DNA of 64,000 nucleotides from Heliocidaris erythrogramma (lineage: Eukaryota; Echinodermata; Echinoidea; Camarodonta; Echinometridae), in the NCBI GenBank assembly GCA_025617745.1, contig CM046869.1, positions 6,968,244 to 7,032,243 on the forward strand, given 5' to 3'. A program made the translations under genes and the position numbers. Of this stretch, positions 47,701 to 53,647 are shown in pieces; position 1 is the stretch's first letter, and every line of letters starts with the position of its first letter. Under the pieces are notes generated by a model, which saw nothing but the letters and a program-made list of their open reading frames with translations, was not told the DNA's origin and searched no databases.

Positions 47701-50700
47701 GTAGCTTCATGCACAAAAAAGTAGTTTTTGCCATAGGCGCGATGTGTTTACCGAGTCCTAGCTCAGTCACACTCTCACACAAACGTCGTGAATAGATTCT
47801 ACAATGGCCATGAAGATCTAATAGTTTCACCACATTGCCGACTAATTAGAGATTAAAAGTCTTTTTAGTAAGAATTAAGCACTAGTATTGTTTCGTTTAC
47901 GTAATCTTCGCACCATCCAGCTGCAATCCCCTGCACTTTAGTTGTATTGTTCTCCTAAGCTATAGCGGTCGGCATTGCATTGATATTGATCGCCATTGCG
48001 CAATAGCGCAGGCTCGTACACTTCAATATAATTTTTTATTTTTAAAAGATCTATAAAAAAAAAAATTAAAGCGTTAAAACTTTTGAAAAAAATAATAAAG
48101 GAGTGATTTTTTTTAGAAAGTGAAAATAATAAAATACTACCCAAGTATTATTTTTTTTAAAGATCAATAATAACGATTTCATGTACGAGAGATTGTCCTG
48201 CTGAAAAACGGCGTGAAAACTCGACTCGGATCATATCGTCCACCGGCGATCCAGGCCATTGTCTACGTTCGCACTTTCGACGAATGCAAGCGAGCACCTT
48301 CTAGTTCTATCGCCTGTTCTCAAAAACAGTTAAAACTTCTTTTAAACCATTCAAAAGGCAAGTATTTATTGAATGAAAATTGATTGCACGATTTTATTCA
48401 AAAGATAAACTTATTATTGTAATTTTTTGACAGGAAGCAAAAGCATGATTAGACATCGTTTTTAGACTATAAAAATCAAGAAAAGCAGTCTACCGCGGGT
48501 GGTACGTAGGCCTATGTGGTAATTTTAGGGAAAATTCATTTTACACAGACATGACAGATTGCTCGTATATCTATTGTTTTTCTCATTTATTGACAACAAA
48601 GCATATTATTTTAGCATTTATATATAATATGACATGTCATACGTCAAATCTGTTGATCTATAGCTTGTTTTCCTAAGTGATATATATGGATGCATGTACA
48701 CTAACTTTGTTGCGTGTAACAGTGTATGTGCAAAAAAAATAAAAATGGCCGCCGACCTGTCTATAGCGGCCACTTTTTCCGTTTCCCTTCGGTGGCCGCT
48801 ATAGACAGGTTTGACTGTAGTTTGTATCTTGTTCAATACATTGTAAGATTACATACATAAATAATTTCGCTATGCTGTGTTAGGTGAATTTCCTACCTTG
48901 ACCTTATCAAAACCCTAACATAATTAATATGACTTACCTGTATCAAATAAGGTTTATTTCCCATTTTCCTGATTTCTGTCAGGTTGCGGAGCTGCTGATG
49001 GACTAGAGTTGCCTCAAAGGTCACCAACATGAATAAAGTGAAGACACTAGAAAAACCAGGAAGATGAAGAAGAAAAATTCAAATTTGTCAACAAGCGGAA
49101 GTTCAAAATCATTGCTATACAAACAAAGCGACAATTTTTTTGTCCATCTATATTTTTTTTCAGATAAATGATATTTTTTAGAGAAATGTAAAAGTCCCAG
49201 AAGAAAAATACTAGGAATAGAATAAACAATAATGCATTGCCAAGTTGAACAAGAAAAGCCGTCATAGTTTAATAGCCCTTGGAAAATTCCTTTTAATTTA
49301 TGAATGGGTTAGCTCACTCACAAATGAAATCAATACAAAAGGTCTGTACAAAATAGGGAGTGAGAAGAAAAGGGAGTGAGAAGAAAAGGGAGTGAGAAGA
49401 ACAGGGAGTGAGAAGAAAAGGGAGTGAGAAGAAAAGGGAGTGAGAAGAAAAGGGAGTGAGAAGAAAAGGGAGTGAGAAGAAAAGGGAGTGAGAAGAAAAG
49501 GGAGTGAGAAGAAAAGGAAGTGAGAAGAAAAGGGAGTGAGAAGAAAAGGGAGTGAGAAGAAAAGGGAGTGAGAAGAAAAGGGAGTGAGAAGAAAAGGGAG
49601 TGAGAAGAAAAGGGAGTGAGAAGAAAAGGAAGTGAGAAGAAAAGGGAGTGAGAAGAAAAGGGAGTGAGAAGAAAAGGGAGTGAGAAGAAAAGGAAGTGTA
49701 AACATGAACAGACAGAAATATATATAGGAAAGGTGACTTTTTTTAATAAACTTACCTGTAATACCAGTATTCATCAAGGCACCAGAGGGCCACACAGAAC
49801 ACTTGGAATACAAAGAAAGGTGCTGTGGCTCTCTCCTTGAAAAGCTCTTTGAACTCTGGTGGTTCCATTGTCAACCTGTATTTGCATTAAATTAAAAAAA
49901 TGTATGATCTTGTGAAGTCTACCTCCACTGAATCCATGTAATTGTATTTGATATACCCAAAGGAGTTCATAAAATATGATGGTTGACGATGAAAAGTGCA
50001 ATTTAAAGAGAAGGTTGAGTTCTGGGAAAGGTGAAAAATAATTTGTGAGCTTTCCTATTTCTTGAATGTCAGTTTGGAAGGACATCATAGTAGAAGTGTC
50101 CCCTGTAAAAGATCTCTTCAAATGCCTTCATATTGGAATTATGAAGTGAAACAGCTGAAGTGTTCGAGCCGAACATTCATGCCCCATATACCTATTTCTG
50201 TGTGCAGTGCATGTGCTTTTCCGCGAGATTGGGTCAATTTCTTACCAATTTGATCATTTCAAAATCTCACAGTACACAACCCATTCTTATGTAGACATGA
50301 TCAAACTTTCCTGTTTTGAGACAGTTTCTTTTATAATGTAAACGGATGACCAGAACTCAACTTTATCTGTAAGTCACTGTCCTACAATGATTAATTCAGA
50401 GGCAGAGAGTTTTATAAATGTAACATTTCAATTTGATGTATTTTCATTCCAGAACATATATATCAAACCAGCACCATCATGATCACCACCACTCACTGAT
50501 TGTCTCCAAACTTCTTCTTTGCCGTGGCAACCTCCCCATCTTCCTGGTACCCCTTCCATGACTGGTACATCTTCAGAGCGTGGCTGACGGGAAACTCCAC
50601 CGCCTCGAAGCGCTTCTTCTCCTCAGCATCATAGATGTACTTGGCCTTCTGGAATGTGAACCAAAGATCTCTCTTTCCCGTGCTTGGGTGCTGTTGGTAG

Positions 50701-53355
50701 ACCAATGGACAATTGAAAAAGAATGAATGAGAAAGTTTAGAAGACAGCACTAGGGTCCTTTGGCAAGACATTAATCTATATTTGCCACCCCTGAACCAGG
50801 TGAAGTAAATACGTAGTAGGAAGGAATTACTTGAATATTAAAATGCCGTAATAGCAGCTATGAGCATGCTAAAGCTGGGGTGATAATCATGGCATGAAAA
50901 GAACATTCCTATGATGTACATGAGCGCTACACAAGTTCCCAACATAAGTATTGAAGAAGAATTAAGATTAAAAGCAAGCAAAACCTTGAAAGGGAGATAT
51001 ATGAGAGGGCCTGTATGACACTATTCAGAATCATGCATAAGGAGACTGAAAAACAATCTTACTGCACTCATATGCATTCTCCAACTTAAACTTGATAGTG
51101 CATTACATTTTCTTCATAAAGCTTTGCATGTCCAAAGTTGTGAGATGGGTAGGAATTCAGCATACAATCTTTCATTTTCTTATCTCCTATTTTTTTTTTT
51201 GGGGGGGGGGGTGGGTGGTAGGAGGTCTATTGTTAATTATCAGAGTCCCTCCTAACTACTGGACTGCACAAAAATGGAGTGTCTTACAATCAAGGCAGCA
51301 GAAACTTTTCTTGTCTCACTGAACACTGCATATCCTCTAGATGGAAGATCTCTACTGTCACAGCTCACGGTTGGATGGTAGAGATCTCGCAATCAGAGAA
51401 CTATGCAGTGTTCAGTGCAAAGTGTCAGTGAGAAGAGGGAAGCCACGCGGGCCTTGCTTACAATGTCTGTGTGGAGCTGGACCAATTCTGGATATCCATT
51501 GTTGGCTGTCGGGACCACCTTGACCCAGTCAGCATCAAAGGGATTGGATTCCTGCAAAAGAAAGAAAAGAACAGACCATTACTAAAATGGTGAACAGGTG
51601 AAAAAACTGCAATAGAGACTTTATTGTGACAGCTTCATTTGATAGGTTTGCAGACAGACAATTAGAACTGAAACTAAACATTGCATGCATGAGAGGCATG
51701 AGAGGTACTAGACTATGCCAGTGACTATGGGAGGCTTCCGTCTGTCTTGGAGAGCCTCAAAAGTCAAAAAATGTTACAAACTCCTCCAAACAGACAGATT
51801 CTTCTGTCTAACAAGTTAGATCCGATCTAGACCGAAAATTCTGTTTCTCGTTCATTAGCCTCTTATTTTGACAGGGTCAGCTATTTACTTAGAGACAGAA
51901 ATACTCCTATCACTCTGCTGTGCAAACTGTCTACATGCTGACTTGTAGCCGGTATGTAGTTGTAAAAATGCTTGTATTTTAATTTTTTCATATATTTTTA
52001 GAAATTAAATAGATTAGGCCTAGTCTCTATACATTCACGAATATGTTCACTTACCAATTTGACTGTTTTATTCCTTGTAATGCTCCTTTTTCAAGTAATT
52101 CAGGGTACCAGTTATTCTCCGTTTGAAAATCTTGCAGCCGTATTCAAACTGTTTCCACTGCGCAGGAATGAAGAAGACATCGCACCCGTTCTGTCTACAA
52201 GGGAAAATTATTATGAAAGGAAAAAATGTGATGAATTCATTATGAACTCATACACATTGATTTTTCCCTTCATAATAATTTTCCCTTGTATATAGACTAG
52301 AAAGGGTGCGATGTCATCTTCATTCCTGCGCAGTAGATATAGTTTGAGTATGGCTGCAAGATTTTCAAATGGAGACAAACCCTGAATTACCTAAAAAAGG
52401 AGCATTACAAGAAATAGAACAGTCAAATTTGTACGTGAACAGATAAGTGAATGTATAACGTTACAGCCTAGGCCTAATCTATTAATTTATAAATATAAAA
52501 AAAATCAAAATACAAGCATTTTTACAACTACATACCGGCTACACTTCAGCGTGTAAACAGATTGCACAGCCATAACAACAGAGTGATCAGAGCGTTTCTG
52601 TCTGTAAGTGAATAGCTGACCCTGTCAAAATAATACGAGGCTAATGAACGAGAGACAGAATTTTCGGTCTACATCCGATCATGCGGCCAATTGAAAGTGA
52701 AACGCTCAACCTCCATGACCTAGCTGTACGAGCTCCTTGGCTTATCAATCTTGTACTGTCCTACGTAGACTACCAGATTGTTAAGACAAGGAGCTCGTTC
52801 AGCTATCCATGACCTCAGAAGAGCGAGCAGTATTAATAATAATACATGTCTGAATATTAAATAAATTTAATAATATTAGGCCTAACAGTTAACAGTTAAA
52901 TTGTTATATCAATTATCATATTGTTTCTTGTCACTTATCCCTCAGCAAACTTGACGCTGTCTTGTCATTTTGTCATACAATGTATTTGTGTAGTGACCCT
53001 CTCTCTACCCCCTCTTTGGCATTCCCGTCGACAACTATGTGTAGTGATCCTCTCACCACCCCCCTCTTCACGCTCTTCGGCATTCCCGTCGACAACTCAC
53101 CTTCCTGCAGGTGAGTGAACATCTCACGTGTATCGACCAATGGCAGAACAAACAGACCAAAATTTGGACACATCCTATGCCGGCCAAAACGATCAATCCC
53201 GCTTCTAGATAATCACTGACACCGTAGACAACTACTAGTAGATATAACCAAGCGATGTATATGAATACAAAGGGGAAAATATATCCATGGAGGACCAAGG
53301 GCCGCAAATTGTAGGAGGTGACCCTCTCAATTTTTTCTTCCATGGACGGTGCCAT
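29651..53355 (-). CDS. ATP13A1: P5A-type ATPase ATP13A1, complete, 27 coding exons
   Basis: Endoplasmic-reticulum P5A ATPase that extracts mis-inserted transmembrane helices. Exon sum is 3543 bp: 1180 residues plus stop, close to the roughly 1200 of the human protein. Start ATG at 53355, stop at 29653-29651. Motifs: actuator TGES at about 307-310; the P5A-specific PPELP in the membrane domain at about 444-448; phosphorylation site DKTGTLT with Asp about 487; KGAPE at about 607-611 in the nucleotide-binding domain; TGDN at about 700-703; GDGTND hinge at about 818-823. The N-terminus has two membrane helices, as in P5A proteins. A Gly/Arg/His-rich insert (exon 21) corresponds to the variable loop in human ATP13A1. 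All 26 junctions are GT-AG and phase-consistent. One oddity: His instead of Asp at about 831 just after the hinge. Confidence 0.96.
29840..29935. repeat. Dispersed repeat with AATAAT run and tttatagcgcat block
   Basis: (aat)n then acaatgcttttatagcgcat...tctttatgcgctttaag, a motif common in interspersed repeats of marine invertebrates. Family not named. Confidence 0.45.
30384..30583. mobile_element. Single copy of the acagtgaaacctgtctata element
   Basis: Same ends as the 91-bp array at 8.8 kb: starts cagtgaaacctgtctataaa and ends gtcactaaagcaggttagac. Present once in ATP13A1 intron 26. Confidence 0.85.
30701..30844 (-). CDS. ATP13A1: ATP13A1 exon 26
   Basis: Phase 0 to 0, 48 codons, [20 protein letters not shown] onward: a membrane helix of the P5A C-terminal domain. 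Donor gtaagt. Its 5' edge is copied in the intron just upstream (30900-30998). Confidence 0.95.
30900..30998 (-). pseudogene. Ghost copy of the 5' edge of ATP13A1 exon 26
   Basis: Tandem duplicate (period about 112 bp) with the acceptor tccacatag and the first about 60 bases of the exon still in frame ([18 protein letters not shown]). It then runs into a stop codon with no donor. Splicing to it would truncate the protein. Confidence 0.8.
31334..31445 (-). CDS. ATP13A1: ATP13A1 exon 25
   Basis: Phase 2 to 0. Encodes the [17 protein letters not shown] block (here [20 protein letters not shown]), the most conserved stretch of the C-terminal membrane domain. Confidence 0.95.
31596..32249. mobile_element. 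tatgcctccg element, copy 1, carrying a DR1 site
   Basis: Ends tatgcctccgcc and ggcggaggcata are perfect 12-bp inverted repeats. The interior has two copies of a about 151-bp unit with taatgacctctatgaccttt. Perfect TGACCTTTGACCT at 32064-32076. The 3' end forms a hairpin (cctccggcacc...ggtgggcggagg). Lies in ATP13A1 intron 24. Confidence 0.85.
32591..32733 (-). CDS. ATP13A1: ATP13A1 exon 24
   Basis: Phase 0 to 2. [20 protein letters not shown] then a membrane helix and REAQARSP-type end ([10 protein letters not shown]). Confidence 0.95.
33261..33457 (-). CDS. ATP13A1: ATP13A1 exon 23
   Basis: Phase 1 to 0. [20 protein letters not shown] and [20 protein letters not shown]: two membrane helices and the conserved loop of P5A ATPases. 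The donor gtcagt is non-optimal. Confidence 0.96.
33458..34036 (-). other. ATP13A1: ATP13A1 intron 22, no recognised element
   Basis: AT-rich; contains a gaaaagaaaaaaaagaaagg purine run near 33780-33840. Nothing else seen. Confidence 0.7.
34037..34154 (-). CDS. ATP13A1: ATP13A1 exon 22
   Basis: Phase 0 to 1. Encodes [20 protein letters not shown] then [16 protein letters not shown], matching the [15 protein letters not shown] block of the family. The acceptor ctggaacag is weak but the phase fits. Confidence 0.88.
34211..34389. mobile_element. Single copy of the acctgtctataaagacc element
   Basis: Shares the interior agacaagaaaagcggtcttt and the tail gtggtcgctaaagcag with the array at 8.8 kb; slightly shorter. 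Confidence 0.8.
35013..35168 (-). CDS. ATP13A1: ATP13A1 exon 21 (variable Gly/His/Arg-rich loop)
   Basis: Phase 0 to 0, 52 codons. [18 protein letters not shown] is low complexity; this position is also variable in the human protein. Donor gtaggt. Confidence 0.88.
35544..35608 (-). CDS. ATP13A1: ATP13A1 exon 20
   Basis: 65 bp, phase 1 to 0. [20 protein letters not shown]: the end of the hinge/P-domain followed by a basic loop. Confidence 0.93.
35799..35895 (-). CDS. ATP13A1: ATP13A1 exon 19 (GDGTND hinge)
   Basis: Phase 0 to 1. [17 protein letters not shown], the Mg-binding hinge motif of P-type ATPases. The usual ADVG is AHVG here (codon CAT rather than GAT). Confidence 0.95.
36240..36690. 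mobile_element. Element with a 128-nt internal hairpin
   Basis: At 36541-36668 ttcgtgcaatggacagaata pairs with tattctgtccattgcactca through a long, nearly perfect stem around gaggcggaaccga. Flanking blocks share gtgtcatata and attcattatttgta. Intron 18 of ATP13A1. Confidence 0.65.
36784..36876 (-). CDS. ATP13A1: ATP13A1 exon 18
   Basis: Phase 0 to 0, 31 codons ending [12 protein letters not shown], the conserved VFARxxPxQK motif of the P domain. Confidence 0.95.
36961..37099. mobile_element. Family-A foldback MITE, copy 4
   Basis: gggcagcgtttcatcaagcg to ctgatgaaacgctccc with the shared core; intron 17. Confidence 0.85.
37455..37567 (-). CDS. ATP13A1: ATP13A1 exon 17
   Basis: Phase 1 to 0. 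[14 protein letters not shown] then [12 protein letters not shown], part of the P domain; variable in sequence across the family except for the CLTG end. Confidence 0.92.
38079..38252. mobile_element. Family-B foldback MITE, copy 2
   Basis: ggggtgttgcaagaaagttg to its inverse; very similar to the copy at 18922, same orientation. Confidence 0.88.
38577..38788. mobile_element. Family-A foldback MITE, copy 5, with internal duplication
   Basis: One left end, one right end, but the segment ctgttataagctactgaaat...tcactgacaaaacact occurs twice in tandem. Confidence 0.85.
38881..39490. mobile_element. tatgcctccg element, copy 2, with three DR1-bearing units
   Basis: Ends tatgcctccg and cggaggcata. 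Three tandem 160-bp units (anchors at 38966, 39126, 39286), each with attgacctctgtgacctctg. Perfect TGACCTTTGACCT at 39144-39156 and 39304-39316; degenerate in the first unit. Intron 16 of ATP13A1. Confidence 0.88.
39855..39963 (-). CDS. ATP13A1: ATP13A1 exon 16 (TGDN)
   Basis: Phase 0 to 1. [20 protein letters not shown], the P-domain TGDN motif with the [10 protein letters not shown] extension characteristic of P5 ATPases. Confidence 0.96.
40489..40614 (-). CDS. ATP13A1: ATP13A1 exon 15
   Basis: Phase 0 to 0, 42 codons. [20 protein letters not shown]: conserved link between the N and P domains. Confidence 0.95.
41105..41215 (-). CDS. ATP13A1: ATP13A1 exon 14
   Basis: Phase 0 to 0, 37 codons. 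[20 protein letters not shown], the N-domain GARVLALG motif. Confidence 0.95.
41604..41779 (-). CDS. ATP13A1: ATP13A1 exon 13 (nucleotide-binding domain)
   Basis: Phase 1 to 0. [16 protein letters not shown] and [12 protein letters not shown]: the N-domain FxSxLKRM and KGAPE motifs that contact ATP. Confidence 0.97.
42090..42244 (-). CDS. ATP13A1: ATP13A1 exon 12
   Basis: Phase 2 to 1. [20 protein letters not shown] then [11 protein letters not shown]-domain GDPLE motif. Confidence 0.96.
42817..42937 (-). CDS. ATP13A1: ATP13A1 exon 11 (phosphorylation site)
   Basis: Phase 1 to 2. [20 protein letters not shown] then TLTSDNLVV: contains the catalytic Asp of DKTGT that forms the phospho-intermediate. 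[10 protein letters not shown] is the P5 variant. Confidence 0.97.
43624..43761 (-). CDS. ATP13A1: ATP13A1 exon 10 (PPELP)
   Basis: Phase 1 to 1. [20 protein letters not shown]: the membrane helix 4 PPELP motif that distinguishes P5A from P5B (PPALP). Confidence 0.97.
43908..44182. repeat. Cluster of degenerate taccatggta motifs
   Basis: Many overlapping short palindromes: gtaccatggtaataccatgg, accgcggtaa, gtattaccatggtat and decayed forms, over about 275 bp, ending in inverse of the beginning. No coding content. Confidence 0.65.
44358..44517. mobile_element. Inverted, diverged acagtgaaacctgtctata-type element
   Basis: Starts acagtcaaaatggctccagc, includes accacctgtatagaaagacc, ends atacaggtttcattgc; opposite orientation to 30384 and 34211. 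Confidence 0.65.
44559..44685 (-). CDS. ATP13A1: ATP13A1 exon 9
   Basis: Phase 0 to 1. [20 protein letters not shown] then [11 protein letters not shown]: membrane helix 3, with VTANNLETF nearly identical across P5A proteins. Confidence 0.96.
44933..45070. mobile_element. Foldback element with a family-A core but different ends
   Basis: Ends gggccctggttcataaaact and agttttatgaaagagggccc. The middle aactactgaaatccttgcct...gattggttgagagcaaattt is the family-A core. Confidence 0.75.
45498..45553 (-). CDS. ATP13A1: ATP13A1 exon 8
   Basis: 56-bp exon, phase 1 to 0. [19 protein letters not shown], matching [17 protein letters not shown] of the family. Confidence 0.95.
46084..46213 (-). CDS. ATP13A1: ATP13A1 exon 7
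   Basis: Phase 0 to 1. [20 protein letters not shown] then VVQHTPP: the actuator-domain part after TGES, with the GGTKVVQH motif. Confidence 0.95.
46649..46825 (-). CDS. ATP13A1: ATP13A1 exon 6 (actuator TGES)
   Basis: Phase 0 to 0, 59 codons. [38 protein letters not shown]: the actuator domain with the dephosphorylation loop TGES. Confidence 0.97.
47088..47235. repeat. Three tandem 44-bp units plus one inverted unit
   Basis: gtaaacgaagaagcttgatg...ggaggaattttaattt occurs three times head-to-tail, then once inverted, giving a perfect hairpin (ttaatttgtaaacaaattaa centre). Intron 5 of ATP13A1. Confidence 0.85.
47328..47400 (+). pseudogene. tRNA-like sequence (probable SINE head)
   Basis: 73 nt with a perfect 7-bp acceptor pairing (gaaccag/ctggttc), box A tagcctggtggttaag, a 7-nt anticodon loop ctggcaa closed by ctgc/gcag, and box B ggttcgaatcc. 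The T stem has mismatches. It is followed by a unique tail and then t-rich sequence. Confidence 0.55.
47499..48818. mobile_element. 1.3-kb element with acagtcaaacctgtct ends
   Basis: Left acagtcaaacctgtcttagc and right gctatagacaggtttgactg are inverted repeats. Subterminal copies of ctatagcggccac occur at both ends. No transposase frame in the interior, so non-autonomous. ATP13A1 intron 5. Confidence 0.85.
48938..49046 (-). CDS. ATP13A1: ATP13A1 exon 5
   Basis: Phase 2 to 0. [20 protein letters not shown] then MGNKPYLIQ: start of the actuator domain. Confidence 0.95.
49356..49699. repeat. 16-bp minisatellite, about 21 copies, pure purine on +
   Basis: Unit ggagtgagaagaaaag with one or two variants (aggaagtg). 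On the transcribed minus strand it is an uninterrupted cttttcttctcactcc array of about 340 nt in intron 4. It creates a long artefactual frame. Confidence 0.97.
49756..49875 (-). CDS. ATP13A1: ATP13A1 exon 4
   Basis: Phase 2 to 2. [20 protein letters not shown] then CLDEYWYY: the first membrane helix of the core domain; [11 protein letters not shown] is near-invariant. Confidence 0.96.
50005..50372. mobile_element. About 370-400-bp dispersed element, copy 2
   Basis: Same element as 13037: ttgagttctgggaaaggtga at left, ccagaactcaa at right; roughly 80 percent alike by eye. Intron 3 of ATP13A1. Confidence 0.8.
50497..50690 (-). CDS. ATP13A1: ATP13A1 exon 3
   Basis: Phase 0 to 2. [20 protein letters not shown] then [18 protein letters not shown]; matches the FEFQK...Y family block. 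Confidence 0.95.
51318..51421. mobile_element. Small foldback element
   Basis: cactgaacactgcatat pairs with atgcagtgttcagtg; inner agatctctac pairs with gtagagatct. Confidence 0.6.
51462..51551 (-). CDS. ATP13A1: ATP13A1 exon 2
   Basis: Phase 0 to 0, 30 codons. [20 protein letters not shown], matching the FVKVVPTPNNG block of human ATP13A1. Confidence 0.95.
51821..52678. repeat. 858-bp palindrome in ATP13A1 intron 1
   Basis: Left arm from tccgatctagaccgaaaatt, right arm ending ttttcggtctacatccga. Arms of about 410 bp, about 90 percent alike by eye, centre near 52250. Inner part gggaaaattattatgaa.../ttcataataattttccc is nearly perfect. No transposase frame. Could be a long foldback transposon. 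Confidence 0.85.
52711..52818. mobile_element. Small foldback element
   Basis: tccatgacctagctgtacga is inverted as tcgttcagctatccatgacc; second pair gagctccttggctta/aagacaaggagctc. Confidence 0.65.
52989..53100. repeat. Two-copy tandem repeat reaching the exon 1 splice donor
   Basis: gtgtagtgaccctct...attcccgtcgacaac at 52989-53034 is repeated at 53041-53096, ending at the donor of ATP13A1 exon 1 (minus gtgagt, 53100-53095). The distal copy has no usable donor (ttgtcgac without gtgagt). Confidence 0.7.
53101..53355 (-). CDS. ATP13A1: ATP13A1 exon 1 (start)
   Basis: 85 codons from ATG 53355, phase 0 donor gtgagt. [20 protein letters not shown], two membrane helices ([37 protein letters not shown]), then [14 protein letters not shown], matching the HWSVHAHCALTC block in human. 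Start chosen as the first ATG of a continuous frame with nothing in frame upstream. Confidence 0.94.
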
Positions 53356-53572
53356 ATTGGATAAGCTTAATTGACAACATATTCATTGATGATAGAAATA
53401 AAATAATCTCTTTAGATTTATGTTTGTAATATTATTAGCACTTTTAAAAAATATATACAATATATTGCATTTTTCTTTTAGTAATAATACATGTTTTTGA
53501 TGAATTTATACATATTTTTGGAAGTTCATTGATCATTACGTAGAACGAGCTTCATTTTCGAATCGTCTGAAA
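53356..53572. promoter_or_regulatory. Bidirectional promoter between ATP13A1 and ANAPC2
   Basis: Only 217 bp separate the two divergent start codons, so promoter and both 5'UTRs must fit here or the UTRs are very short. AT-rich, no TATA box at a convincing place. Both starts sit in AATATGGCAC and AAAATGGCAG contexts, resembling YY1/TISU initiator elements. An exon further upstream for either gene cannot be excluded. Confidence 0.7.
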
Positions 53573-53647
53573 ATGGCAGAGTGTACTTCCATAAACTTTG
53601 CATGGGATGTGGTCACGAAATGTCTCACAGATAACATTTCCAAAACG
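53573..53647 (+). CDS. ANAPC2: ANAPC2 exon 1
   Basis: 25 codons MAECTSINFAWDVVTKCLTD then NISKT, donor gtgaga at 53648, phase 0. The AWDVVT block aligns with AWNTVS in the human N-terminus, and phase matches exon 2, 3.3 kb away. Confidence 0.82.

Noticed and set aside
49298-49813. Long minus-strand frame of repeated [20 protein letters not shown] peptide
   Set aside because: It is translation of the 16-bp minisatellite, whose unit is stop-free; no start context, splice support or protein family.
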